The position numbers were made by a program, and so were the translations under genes. The notes beneath the pieces are model-generated. The model saw only the letters and a program-made list of their open reading frames with translations, made no database searches and was not told the origin of the DNA. A stretch of 64,000 nucleotides of DNA from the NCBI GenBank assembly GCA_003223645.1, contig QHVT01000013.1, forward strand, positions 94,482 to 158,481. Direction: 5' to 3'. Positions 1-9,449 of the stretch are shown piece by piece; positions within the stretch are counted from its first letter, which is position 1; each line of letters starts with the position of its first letter. The stretch is from Acidobacteriota bacterium (lineage in GTDB: Bacteria > Acidobacteriota > Thermoanaerobaculia > Gp7-AA8).

Positions 1-50
1 CGGGCACGGGAGCGGGCACGGGAGCGGGCTCGGGCGCGGGCTCGGGAGGG
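1..50. repeat. GC-rich short tandem repeat
   Basis: Degenerate repeats of a GGGAGCGGGCAC / GGGCTCGGGCGC unit of about 12 bp. Similar GC-only tracts occur near 60708-60745 and 63460-63470, so this is one of the window's dispersed intergenic repeat types. No gene is visible in it. Confidence 0.6.
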
Positions 51-104
51 TGTCCGGCGGACAAATGTCCGCGGACACCTGTCAATCGGACATGTCCTCG
101 GACA
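51..104. promoter_or_regulatory. Four tandem TGTCC-N2/3-GGACA palindromes (activator sites)
   Basis: Four consecutive inverted repeats of TGTC(C) and GGACA lie at 51-63, 66-77, 80-92 and 93-104. TGTCCGCGGACA at 66-77 is a perfect palindrome. They sit about 35-90 bp upstream of a -24/-12 promoter, which is the normal place for enhancer sites of a sigma-54 activator. The NtrC-type regulator at 5178-6575 is the obvious candidate to bind them; that link is inferred. Confidence 0.6.
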
Positions 105-136
105 CCGCAACTCATTGAAAACAAACGATCGGGTGA

Positions 137-152
137 TGGCACCGCGGTTGCG
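137..152 (+). promoter_or_regulatory. Sigma-54 (-24/-12) promoter
   Basis: TGGCACCGCGGTTGCG matches the sigma-54 consensus TGGCAC-N5-TTGC, with GG at 138-139 and GC at 150-151 separated by the required 10 bp. The predicted transcription start near 162 leaves only about 6 nt before the ATG at 168. Either the mRNA is nearly leaderless or translation begins at the in-frame ATG at 189. Confidence 0.6.
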
Positions 153-167
153 CTAAGGCAGCGCGTC

Positions 168-1433
168 ATGATCCAGGACACCTCATCGATGGACCGCCCG
201 GTCGAGACTGCGCGCAGCTCGCGGCTCCTGCTCTACATCGGCATCGCGGCCGGCGCGCTCCTGATTCTGGGCGTGATTCTCTTTCCCGCGATCCGTCGCT
301 GGATGCGCGCGGAAACGTCCGTCGACGCGACGGGCCTCCGCATCGCCACCGTCACGCGCGGCGATCTGCAGCGCGATCTCTCCGTGCAGGGACGCGTCAT
401 TGCTTCGCTGCATCCGACGCTCTTCAGCTCCGGCCCCGGCATCGTCTCGCTCCGTTTGAAAGCGGGCGCGCAGGCGAAGCGCGGCGACGTGCTCGCGACC
501 ATCGACAGCAAGGAATTGCAGACCTCCCTCCAACAGGCGCGCGCGAACCTCGCGTCGATTCGCGCGGAGCTCGAGCGGCAGAAGATCGTCGGACGGCAAA
601 CGCAATTGCGCTCGCAGCAGCAGGTCGATCTCCTCTCGCTGCGCAACGAAGCCGCGCGACGCGCGCTCGATCGCAATCAGCGCATGTTCGGCGAAGGGCT
701 CAGCAACAAGGCCGATCTCGAAGCGGCGCAGGACAACGTGCGCACGTCGCAAATGGAGCTCGATCAAGCGAAGAAGGAGCTCGATCTCTCGCGCGAGACG
801 TTGTCATTCGATGTACAGACGCGCGAGCAAGCGTTCCTGCGGCAGTCGTCGGTCACCGACGACTTGCAGAAGCGCGTCGACGAGCTGACGATCCGCGCGC
901 CGTTCGACGGCATGGTCGCAGCCGTCATGGTGCAGGACAGCGACGCCGTCGCCGCGAATCAGCCGATCGTCACGATCGTCAATCTCTCGTCGCTCGAGCT
1001 GGAGATCGCGCTGCCTGAAGAATATGGAGGCGACACCGTGATCGGCACGCCGGCGACGATCTCGTTCAACGGCCGCGAGTATCAGGGCAAAGTGACGGCG
1101 ATCTCCCCTGAGGTCGCGAACAGCCAGGTTGCGGCGATGGTCGACTTCGTCGAACAGCCGATTGGATTAAAACAGAACCAGCGCCTCACGACGCGACTCG
1201 TGTTCGAGTCGAAGAAGAACGTGCTCAAAGTCGCGCGCGGCTCGTTCGTCGATGCCGGAGGCGGACGCATCGCCTACGTCGTCGACGGTCAGATCGCCAC
1301 ACGCCGCGCGATCACCCTCGGCGCATCGAGCGCCAACGAAGTCGAAGTATTGGACGGCCTGCAGGCCGGAGAACGAATCATCGCTTCGGATACCACCGCG
1401 TTCGGAGACGCGCGGACCGTGTTGTTGAGATGA
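168..1433 (+). CDS. MacA/HlyD-type efflux periplasmic adaptor
   Basis: Membrane-anchored adaptor that would bridge an inner-membrane ABC exporter to an outer-membrane channel. The 421-residue protein has an N-terminal membrane segment (about residues 21-42), a lipoyl-like half motif, a long alpha-helical hairpin (about 115-235), a second lipoyl half ending in IRAPFDGMVAAV, and beta-barrel and membrane-proximal domains. This is the usual MacA order. It opens an operon with an ATPase, two FtsX permeases, a sigma-54 regulator and a kinase. The start at 168 (MIQDTSSMDR) resembles adaptor N-termini I recall from similar operons. An ATG at 189 fits the predicted promoter better. The exported substrate cannot be read from the sequence. 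Confidence 0.9.
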   Translation: MIQDTSSMDRPVETARSSRLLLYIGIAAGALLILGVILFPAIRRWMRAETSVDATGLRIATVTRGDLQRDLSVQGRVIASLHPTLFSSGPGIVSLRLKAGAQAKRGDVLATIDSKELQTSLQQARANLASIRAELERQKIVGRQTQLRSQQQVDLLSLRNEAARRALDRNQRMFGEGLSNKADLEAAQDNVRTSQMELDQAKKELDLSRETLSFDVQTREQAFLRQSSVTDDLQKRVDELTIRAPFDGMVAAVMVQDSDAVAANQPIVTIVNLSSLELEIALPEEYGGDTVIGTPATISFNGREYQGKVTAISPEVANSQVAAMVDFVEQPIGLKQNQRLTTRLVFESKKNVLKVARGSFVDAGGGRIAYVVDGQIATRRAITLGASSANEVEVLDGLQAGERIIASDTTAFGDARTVLLR

Positions 1434-1440
1434 GAAACGG

Positions 1441-1514
1441 TGCTGAGTGCTGAGTGCTGAGTGCCAGAGACGAATCCTCCCAGCACCCAGCACCCAGCAC
1501 CCAGCACCCGGCAC
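1441..1514. repeat. Dispersed palindromic repeat, type GTGCTGAG/CTCAGCAC
   Basis: Tandem TGCTGAG units are followed by an inverted arm of CAGCACC units, forming a long imperfect hairpin between adaptor and ATPase genes. The same element occurs at 60053-60132 and 60612-60694. Confidence 0.8.
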
Positions 1515-1533
1515 GAACTAAGGAGAAACTCGC

Positions 1534-2262
1534 ATGCTCGAGATGAAGAACATCAAAAAGGTCTACCGCACCGATACGATCCAGACGCACGCGCTCGAAG
1601 ATTTTTCGCTGCTTGTCGAGTCCGGCGAGTTCGTGTCGGTGATGGGACCGTCGGGTTCCGGCAAGACCACATTCCTCAACGTCGCGGGGCTGCTCGACAC
1701 GTTCGACTCCGGCACGTACATCCTCGACGGAAAAGACGTCAGCAAACTCTCGGACAGCGAGATGTCGCGCATCCGCAACCGCGCGATCGGCTTCGTCTTC
1801 CAGTCGTTCAACCTGATTCCCGACCTCAATGTGTTCGACAACGTCGACGTCCCGCTGCGCTATCGCGGGCTCGGCGCCGCCGATCGCAAACAGCGCATCG
1901 AGCGCGCGCTCGACCTGGTCGGCCTCTCCTCGCGCGCGAAGCATCTGCCGTCGCAACTCTCCGGCGGACAGCAGCAGCGCGTCGCGGTCGCACGCGTCCT
2001 CGCCGGCGATCCTAAGCTGATCCTCGCCGACGAGCCGACGGGAAATCTCGACTCGCTCATGGCGCGCGAGATCATGGATCTTCTCGATCGCATCAACGCC
2101 AGCGGCACGACGATCGTGATGGTCACGCACAGCCCCGAATGCGCGGTCCGCGCACAGCGGCAGATCCACGTCCTCGACGGACGCGTCGTCGATCTCGAAA
2201 CGCCGCGCATCTCGCTCGCGCGCAACGAAGTGAGCGCCGGCATGGCGTCCACATTGGGTTGA
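1534..2262 (+). CDS. ABC transporter ATP-binding protein (MacB/LolD type)
   Basis: Nucleotide-binding subunit that powers the FtsX-type permeases encoded next. The 242-residue protein contains Walker A (GPSGSGKTT, about residue 39), the Q-loop region FVFQSFNLIPDLN, the ABC signature LSGGQQQRVAVARVL, Walker B with the catalytic Glu (LILADEPTGNLDS) and the H-loop (VTHSPE). Length and motif order are typical of the MacB/LolD ATPase clade. ATG 1534 follows AAGGAGAAACTCGC, a good ribosome binding site. A palindromic repeat separates it from the adaptor, but strand and family pairing indicate one transcription unit. Confidence 0.95.
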   Translation: MLEMKNIKKVYRTDTIQTHALEDFSLLVESGEFVSVMGPSGSGKTTFLNVAGLLDTFDSGTYILDGKDVSKLSDSEMSRIRNRAIGFVFQSFNLIPDLNVFDNVDVPLRYRGLGAADRKQRIERALDLVGLSSRAKHLPSQLSGGQQQRVAVARVLAGDPKLILADEPTGNLDSLMAREIMDLLDRINASGTTIVMVTHSPECAVRAQRQIHVLDGRVVDLETPRISLARNEVSAGMASTLG

Positions 2263-2270
2263 CACAACGT

Positions 2271-2373
2271 GTCATCCCGAGCGTTCAGCGAGGGACCTGG
2301 GCGGGCGGGGCGCGACACACGAGCCTCGCACCACCACCCGAGCCCCAGATCCCTCGCTCACGCTCGGGATGAC
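2271..2373. repeat. Dispersed palindromic repeat, GTCATCCCGAGCG type
   Basis: Perfect 13-bp arms GTCATCCCGAGCG and CGCTCGGGATGAC enclose a GC-rich middle that contains further inverted segments (GAGGGACCTGGG / CCCAGATCCCTC). It fills the whole gap between ATPase and permease. A related element with CATCCTGAG arms lies at 50338-50427. Confidence 0.85.
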
Positions 2374-2391
2374 AAATCGGAGAATTTTGAC

Positions 2392-3708
2392 ATGTTCCTC
2401 TACAACATCCGCATCGGCATCAAGAGCCTGCGCCGCAATCCGATCCTCACGGCGCTGCTCATCGCCGCGATCGCCCTCGGCATCTGCGTCTCCACGACCT
2501 TCATCGCGCTGCGTCACATCTACGAAGCCGATCCGCTGCCCGGCAAGAGCGACAAACTTTTCTACGTCCGCCTCGACAACTGGGATCCCGCGCGCGCGTA
2601 CAACGCCGACGATCCGAAGTCGCTGCCGAACATGATCACGTACCGCGACATGCGCGCGCTGATGCAGTCGAACATCCCGACGCGCCAGAGCGGCATGTAC
2701 GTCGCCGGCATGTTCGCGCATCCCGACCCGAAGATCGGCCGGCCGTTCGGCGTCAGGATCCGGATGTGCTTCAACGACTTCTTCACGATGTTCAACATCC
2801 CGTTCCAGTACGGCTCGGGATGGGACAAGGCCGCGGACGCGAAGCCCGAGCAGGTCATCGTCATCAATCAAGACCAAAACCAGAAAATGTTCGGCGGCGG
2901 CAATAGCGTCGGCCGCACGATCCGTCTCGATGACCGTGACTACAAAGTCGTCGGCGTGATCGGCGCGGAGTGGAAGCCGGCGTTCCGCTTCTACGACTAC
3001 AACGGCGGCACCGTGCCGCCCGAGGGCGTGTTCATGCCGTTCAATTTGACGCCGGTGCTGCAGTTGAACACGGCGGCGAACAGCGACGGCTGGAAGAACC
3101 AGGCCGACAACACCTACGAGTCGTTCCTGCAATCGGAACAGACGTGGATCGAATACTGGGCCGAGCTGCCGACGCCGGAGAAGCAGCAGGCCTTCCGCGA
3201 CTACGTGACGAACTACGTCGTCGATCAGAAAAAACATGGACGCTTCGAGCGCCCGCTGCACATCGAGATCACGAGCATGCCGCAGACGATGAGCGCGTTC
3301 CAGATCGTGCCGCCGACCGTGAAGTCGATGAGCATCGTGTCGCTGCTGTTCCTTATCGTCTGCTCGCTCAATCTCGTCGGACTGTTGCTCGGCAAGTTCC
3401 TCGCGCGTGTGCCGGAAGTCTCCGTGCGCCGCGCACTCGGCGCAAGCAAGTTCCAGGTCTTCTGGCAACACGTCGTCGAATGCGAACTGGTCGGCATCAT
3501 CGGAGGCGCGATCGGACTCGTACTCTCGATCGGCACGCTGCAGCTCATCGCCAAGATGACGCCGCAGAACACGATCACGATCGGACTCGACGGCGAGATG
3601 GTCTTCGTCTCGATTTTTCTGTCGCTCGTCGCCGGCCTGCTCGCCGGTCTCTATCCGTCCTGGCGCGTCTGCACGATCGCGCCGGCCATGCAGTTGAAAG
3701 TTCAATGA
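2392..3708 (+). CDS. FtsX/MacB-type ABC transporter permease
   Basis: Inner-membrane permease of the efflux system. From ATG 2392 the 438-residue protein has an N-terminal membrane segment (about residues 20-40), a periplasmic MacB_PCD-like domain, then three C-terminal helices with the FtsX-family segment RRALGASKFQVFWQHVVE. The frame is open back to 2269, but that stretch is the repeat at 2271-2373, so the start at the MFLYNIRIGIKSL segment is preferred. It is followed by a second permease. The paired half-transporters suggest a heterodimer. Confidence 0.92.
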   Translation: MFLYNIRIGIKSLRRNPILTALLIAAIALGICVSTTFIALRHIYEADPLPGKSDKLFYVRLDNWDPARAYNADDPKSLPNMITYRDMRALMQSNIPTRQSGMYVAGMFAHPDPKIGRPFGVRIRMCFNDFFTMFNIPFQYGSGWDKAADAKPEQVIVINQDQNQKMFGGGNSVGRTIRLDDRDYKVVGVIGAEWKPAFRFYDYNGGTVPPEGVFMPFNLTPVLQLNTAANSDGWKNQADNTYESFLQSEQTWIEYWAELPTPEKQQAFRDYVTNYVVDQKKHGRFERPLHIEITSMPQTMSAFQIVPPTVKSMSIVSLLFLIVCSLNLVGLLLGKFLARVPEVSVRRALGASKFQVFWQHVVECELVGIIGGAIGLVLSIGTLQLIAKMTPQNTITIGLDGEMVFVSIFLSLVAGLLAGLYPSWRVCTIAPAMQLKVQ

Positions 3709-3710
3709 AC

Positions 3711-3796
3711 CGGATGGCGGATGGCGGATGGCAGACGGCAGAAACGATGATCGCGTTCGTCGCGGCTTCTGCCATCCGCCATCTGCCATCCGCCAT
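3711..3796. repeat. Dispersed palindromic repeat, GGCGGATGGCAGA type
   Basis: Arms of GATGGCGGATGGCAGA and its inverse TCTGCCATCCGCCAT flank a short centre. It lies between the two permease genes. The same element occurs at 8080-8110 and, inside a coding sequence, at 33625-33701. Confidence 0.85.
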
Positions 3797-3813
3797 CGAA
3801 TAGGGAGGACATC

Positions 3814-5016
3814 ATGCCGATCGGACCGATCGTTCGCGCGATGAAGCACAACCGCACGCGTTTCGCGCTCATCATCTTCGAGATCGCGATCACACTCGCC
3901 ATCGTCACCAACGCCGTCAACATGATCCTCGCGCAACGCGAGCAGATGAAGAAAACCTCCGGCTTCGACGACGACAACATCCTCTGGGCCAGCGCGGTGC
4001 CGTTCGCGCCGGAGTTCAAGGAGCAGTCGTACATCGAGAATGTCGTGATGGGCGACCTCCGCGCGATCCGCGCGATTCCCGGCGTGAAGGCCGTCGCCGC
4101 AACCGGCTTTTTGCCCTGGCAGGGCGGCGGCAGCTCCGGGACGATGAAGGCCGAGGGATATCCCGATAAGTTCCAGGCGCAGACGTACGGCGCGCGCGGC
4201 GATCTCCTCGGCGCGCTCGGCGCCAAGTTGAAATACGGACGCGCATTCACCGAGAACGACACGCCGGTCGATCCGAACGAGTCGACGAAGGTCTGCATCA
4301 TCAGCAGCAAGCTCTCGGAAAAATTGTGGGGGAAGGCGAACCCGATCGGACGCGTGATCACGAGCACCGAAGGGCAGACGCCGCGCACCGTCGTCGGCGT
4401 CCTCGACGAGTTCTACAACCCTTACTCATGGAACATCGGCGACTACGTGCGCTTCACGCCCGGCCGCGCGTACGACGGCACCGGCTCGTTCTATCTGATT
4501 CGCAGCGAGCCCGGCGCATCGAAGTCGGTCGCCGACGCGCTCGAGAAGACGCTCGTGAAAGTGAATGCCGGCCGCGTGTTCCGGGTCGGCACCGTACCGC
4601 AGGTCAAGGAGCGCTACTTTTCGGGCAACACGCTCGTCATCCGCGCGATGACCGCCGTCATCGTCGTCCTCGTTTTCATCACGGCGCTCGGCATCCTCGG
4701 CATCACGTCGCTCGCCGTCGCGGAACGAACGAAGCAGATCGGCACGCGCCGCGCGCTCGGCGCGACGAAAGGCGACATCCTCAAGCACTTCCTCACCGAG
4801 AACTGGATCGTCACGTCGATCGGTCTCTTCCTCGGCATCATTGCCACCTACGCGCTGAACTTTTTCCTCGTCAGCCAGCTCACCGACACGAAGATGCCGT
4901 GGTACCTCGTCGGCGTCGGCGTCGTCCTGCTCTGGCTCAACGGACTCGTCGCCACGATCCCGCCGGCGCTCCGCGCGGCCAGCGTCTCGCCGGCGATCGC
5001 AACCCGGACGGTGTAG
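3814..5016 (+). CDS. FtsX/MacB-type ABC transporter permease
   Basis: Second permease of the operon, 400 residues. It has an N-terminal membrane helix (about residues 18-38), a large extracytoplasmic domain (about 40-270) and three C-terminal helices, with the FtsX motif region RRALGATKGDILKHFLTEN between the first and second. Similarity to the first permease lies mainly in the membrane parts. The start at 3814 follows GGGAGGACATC. It probably pairs with the product of 2392-3708 and is driven by the ATPase at 1534-2262. Confidence 0.93.
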   Translation: MPIGPIVRAMKHNRTRFALIIFEIAITLAIVTNAVNMILAQREQMKKTSGFDDDNILWASAVPFAPEFKEQSYIENVVMGDLRAIRAIPGVKAVAATGFLPWQGGGSSGTMKAEGYPDKFQAQTYGARGDLLGALGAKLKYGRAFTENDTPVDPNESTKVCIISSKLSEKLWGKANPIGRVITSTEGQTPRTVVGVLDEFYNPYSWNIGDYVRFTPGRAYDGTGSFYLIRSEPGASKSVADALEKTLVKVNAGRVFRVGTVPQVKERYFSGNTLVIRAMTAVIVVLVFITALGILGITSLAVAERTKQIGTRRALGATKGDILKHFLTENWIVTSIGLFLGIIATYALNFFLVSQLTDTKMPWYLVGVGVVLLWLNGLVATIPPALRAASVSPAIATRTV

Positions 5017-5031
5017 ATTCAAGGAGAGCCG

Positions 5032-5077
5032 GCGTCCCGCCCGCCCCCGGGGGCGGCCGAGACGGCCGCTCTCCTCG
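5032..5077. repeat. Dispersed palindromic repeat, GCGTCCCGCCCGC type (partial)
   Basis: A GAGAGCCGGCGTCCCGCCCG arm with a GGCCGCTCTC counter-arm. Fuller copies of this family occur at 27594-27656, 48187-48299 and 54938-54990. Confidence 0.7.
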
Positions 5078-5084
5078 GGATGTC

Positions 5085-5177
5085 GTAGTAGCCTCCCGGC
5101 CTCCAAGCCTCCCGGCTTCCTGGAAGTCAGTTGGCCGAGGAAGCTGGGAGGCTAGGAGGCCGTGCGGCTTGGAGGCC
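5085..5177. repeat. Palindromic repeat abutting the regulator start codon
   Basis: Units such as CCTCCCGGCCTCCAAGCC are followed by inverted units such as GGCTTGGAGGCC. The right arm ends in GGAGGCC directly before ATG 5178, so the element itself appears to supply the ribosome binding site of the response regulator. Confidence 0.75.
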
Positions 5178-6575
<1,398 letters not shown>

Positions 6576-6577
6576 GC

Positions 6578-6645
6578 GCAGGGGCTCAAAGGCGCAGAGG
6601 CGCAAAGATGTGCTATGAGCCTGTGAGCCTATGCGCCTAGACACG
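6578..6645. repeat. Palindromic AGGCGCAGAGGCGCAAAG-type repeat
   Basis: Direct and inverted GGCGCA / TGCGCC and GAGCC / GGCTC units span the gap between regulator and kinase genes. The right arm TATGCGCCTAG contains the kinase ATG at 6631. Confidence 0.65.
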
Positions 6646-7938
6646 CGCGTTCGCGCCGCGCTCGCCGTCAACATCACCCTCGCGCTGATCGCTTCGTTCC
6701 TCGCCACGCGAGTCGCGCGCGCGTTGCAGATGCCGGAGATTTCCGCGTGGGCGATGGCGGGACTCGTCGTGATTCCGATCGCGCTCTGGACCACGCACCG
6801 GATCGTGCGAAGGGTGTCGGCCCTGATGCAGGGACTCGACGACGGCCTGCGCGGATTTCGCGACGCCGATTTCAGCATGCGGCTCGCGGCCGTCGAAGGC
6901 GACGAGACGCTCGAGATCAAGAGCCTCTACAACGAAGTCGCGGACCTGCTTCGCGCACAGCGCGCGGACGTCTATCAGAAGGAATTGCTCCTCGACACGA
7001 TCCTGCAGCGCACCCCCGTCGCGGTGCTGCTCGTCAACGCCGCCGATCGCGTCGTCTACTCGAACGTCGCCGCGCGCGAGCTCTTCACCGGCGGCGCGCG
7101 CGTCGACGGCGGTCACTACTCGTCACTCGTCGCACAACTCACTGAGCCGATGCGCGACGCGCTCGCCGGCGGCGGCGACGGCATCGTCGTCATTCCCCCC
7201 TCGACAAAGAACGAACAGGAAGAGACGTTTCACATCTCGCAGCGCACGTTTCGCCTCAACACGCTCGAGCATCGCCTCATCCTCGTCGAGCGCCTCACCG
7301 CCGAGCTGCGGCGGCAGGAAGTGGAGGTCTGGAAGAAAGCGATTCGCGTCATCAATCACGAAATCAACAACACCATCGCGCCCATCAGCTCGCTCTTCCA
7401 CTCCGCGCGCCTCGCGCAGCAGCGCGACCGCCGCGAGCAGCTCGAGGAGATTTACGGGTCGATCGACGAGCGCCTCGCGTTCCTGCGCACGTTCCTCGAG
7501 TCCTACGCACAGTTCGCGCGACTGCCCGAGCCGCGCAAACAACTCACGCGATGGGACGAGATCCTCGCCGACGTCCGCACGCTTTACGACTTCCGTGTCG
7601 AAGGCGACGCGCGCGCCGAAGTGTTCGTTGACCGCGCGCAAATGCAGCAGGTGCTGATCAACCTCGTGAAAAACGCGCACGAGTCGGGGAGCGATCCCGG
7701 CGCGATCAAAGTCTCGCTGCAGCGCAACATCGTCCGCGTCTCCGATGCCGGACGCGGCATGCGCGAGGATGTTTTGCGACAGGCGCTCGTCCCGTTCTAT
7801 TCGACGAAGCCCGGCGGCACCGGCGTCGGCCTCGCGCTGTCTAACGAGATCATCGAGGCCCACGGCGGCCGCATGCGCCTCGAAGCACGCCTCGGCGGCG
7901 GCACGATCGTCACGTGCTGGCTGCCGGCGCCCGGGTAG
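6631..7938 (+). CDS. Sensor histidine kinase (NtrY/NtrB-like)
   Basis: Presumed partner of the response regulator just upstream. The 435-residue protein has two N-terminal membrane helices (about residues 8-25 and 32-50) with almost no loop between them, a HAMP-like region, a PAS domain (about 115-190), a dimerisation helix with phospho-acceptor His243 in VINHEINNTIAPI, and an ATPase domain with DAGRGM and GTGVGLALS. The HEINN form of the H-box is typical of NtrY-type kinases. The lack of a sizeable periplasmic loop suggests sensing in the membrane or cytoplasm. The start codon lies in a repeat arm, so the N-terminus is somewhat uncertain. Confidence 0.9.
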   Translation: MRLDTRVRAALAVNITLALIASFLATRVARALQMPEISAWAMAGLVVIPIALWTTHRIVRRVSALMQGLDDGLRGFRDADFSMRLAAVEGDETLEIKSLYNEVADLLRAQRADVYQKELLLDTILQRTPVAVLLVNAADRVVYSNVAARELFTGGARVDGGHYSSLVAQLTEPMRDALAGGGDGIVVIPPSTKNEQEETFHISQRTFRLNTLEHRLILVERLTAELRRQEVEVWKKAIRVINHEINNTIAPISSLFHSARLAQQRDRREQLEEIYGSIDERLAFLRTFLESYAQFARLPEPRKQLTRWDEILADVRTLYDFRVEGDARAEVFVDRAQMQQVLINLVKNAHESGSDPGAIKVSLQRNIVRVSDAGRGMREDVLRQALVPFYSTKPGGTGVGLALSNEIIEAHGGRMRLEARLGGGTIVTCWLPAPG

Positions 7939-7939
7939 C

Positions 7940-8120
7940 AGCTGCGCTGATGGCGGCTGCGCCGATCGCGGCTGCGCCGGGATCGCGGCTGCGCTGATGG
8001 CAAAGCGAAGTCCGAGATTCAAGGTGCGAAGTTCGAGGTGAAAATTCTGAATTCGCCCTCGCACGTCGAACTTCGGCTTTTGCCATCCGCCATCCGCCAT
8101 CTGCCATCAGCGCAGCCGCC
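7940..8120. repeat. Nested composite palindromic repeat
   Basis: Outer arms CTGCGCTGATGGC and GCCATCAGCGCAG enclose inner arms (AAGGTGCGAAGTTCGAGGTG against CGCACGTCGAACTTCGG) and a GCCATCCGCCATCTGCCAT tract. It looks like several repeat families stacked inside each other. The 7939-8248 gap holds this and no convincing gene. Confidence 0.75.
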
Positions 8121-8248
8121 ATCCACATTCCGCGGCAGCGCCGCCGTGGCGAAGTCGAGAGCTCCGATGCAGCCGGAGGAGGGGTCTGCCTTCTCTCGTT
8201 AGTGCTATCCTTCGGACGCTAAATCCAAACTCGTCCAAAGGAACCCCA

Positions 8249-9439
8249 ATGAGCCAGGGACTTTTCCTCGATCTCCTCGATCGCGGTATCACTGACGCGA
8301 AAATCCGGTTCAACGTAGGCGGCCGCGACATCGACGTCGGCCGCGGCGCCGACGGCAACAGGCACGTCCCCGACGTCGTCGTGCGCGTCGCCAACCCGCG
8401 CATGTTCAACCGCTCGCTCGCGCAGGGGAGCCTCGGCCTTGCCGAGTCGTTCATGGACGGCGACTTCGTCGTCGAGAACGATAACCTCCCGCTCTTCCTC
8501 GAGATCATGCTGCGCAATCGCCTCGACAAAAAGGTCATGTCGAATCCGAAGATGGCGCTGCGCATCGGATGGATGCGCGTCTTCGACACCATCAAGGGAA
8601 AGGCGGACAACGTTCAGCGCCACTACGACCTCGGCGACGATCTGTTCGAGGCCTTTCTCGACAAGACGCTGACGTATTCGTGCGGCTACGCGCTCGATCC
8701 GGACGACGATCTCGACACGTTGCAGCAGAACAAGCTCGAGCGCATCTGCAGGAAGCTCCGGATCCGCGAGGGCGATCGCCTCCTCGATATCGGATGCGGA
8801 TTCGGCGGATTGCTGATGCACGCCGCGAAATATCACGGCGCGAAAGCCACCGGCGTGACGCTGAGCCGTCGCCATTGCGAATTCGGAAACGAGCGCATCG
8901 CGCGCGAAGGATTGCAGGATCGCGTCAACATCGAGTACGCGGACTTCAACGACGTGAAAGGCACGTTCGACCGCGTCGTCAGCGTCGGCATGCTGGAGCA
9001 TGTGCCGCGGCGCGAGTACGGCCGCTACTACGGAAAGATCGCCGACGTGCTGACGCCGGACGGAGTGGGACTCGTTCACGTGATCGGCGCGAACGCGCCG
9101 AAGAACGAGCACGATCCGTTCAGCGCGAAGTACGTCTTCCCGAACGCGAACCAGGTGAAGCTCTCCGAGATCGCGCACGGATTGGAACAAAAAGGTTTGG
9201 CGATCCTCGACGTCGAGAACATGATCCGCCACTACCATTACACCGCGAAGGGGTGGCTCAAAAACTTCCGCGGGAACCGCGCGCGGCTCGACGTCAAGAA
9301 ATACGATGCAACGTTCCAGAAGATGTGGGAGTTTTATCTGAGCGCGTGCGTGGCCGCGGCAAAAGCGTCCGACGCCGCGCTGTATCAGGTGCTCTTCATG
9401 AAGGATTACACGGCTCCGATGCCGCTGCACCGGGTGTGA
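8249..9439 (+). CDS. cfa: Cyclopropane-fatty-acyl-phospholipid synthase
   Basis: SAM-dependent methyltransferase that adds a methylene bridge to unsaturated acyl chains of membrane phospholipids. The 396-residue protein has the family N-terminal region (about 1-115), then a Rossmann methyltransferase domain with motif I LLDIGCGFGGL near residue 173, and the QRHYDLGDDLFEAFLDKTLTYSCGY region typical of Cfa. Length matches the family. It is followed after 10 nt by a desaturase and then by an MddA/NnrU-like membrane protein, suggesting a membrane-lipid remodelling operon. Confidence 0.93.
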   Translation: MSQGLFLDLLDRGITDAKIRFNVGGRDIDVGRGADGNRHVPDVVVRVANPRMFNRSLAQGSLGLAESFMDGDFVVENDNLPLFLEIMLRNRLDKKVMSNPKMALRIGWMRVFDTIKGKADNVQRHYDLGDDLFEAFLDKTLTYSCGYALDPDDDLDTLQQNKLERICRKLRIREGDRLLDIGCGFGGLLMHAAKYHGAKATGVTLSRRHCEFGNERIAREGLQDRVNIEYADFNDVKGTFDRVVSVGMLEHVPRREYGRYYGKIADVLTPDGVGLVHVIGANAPKNEHDPFSAKYVFPNANQVKLSEIAHGLEQKGLAILDVENMIRHYHYTAKGWLKNFRGNRARLDVKKYDATFQKMWEFYLSACVAAAKASDAALYQVLFMKDYTAPMPLHRV

Positions 9440-9449
9440 GGGAACAATT

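Noticed and set aside
4326..5177. N-terminal extension of the sigma-54 regulator
   Set aside because: The Arg-rich extension is antisense-quality shadow of the permease frame. The receiver domain begins properly at ATG 5178.
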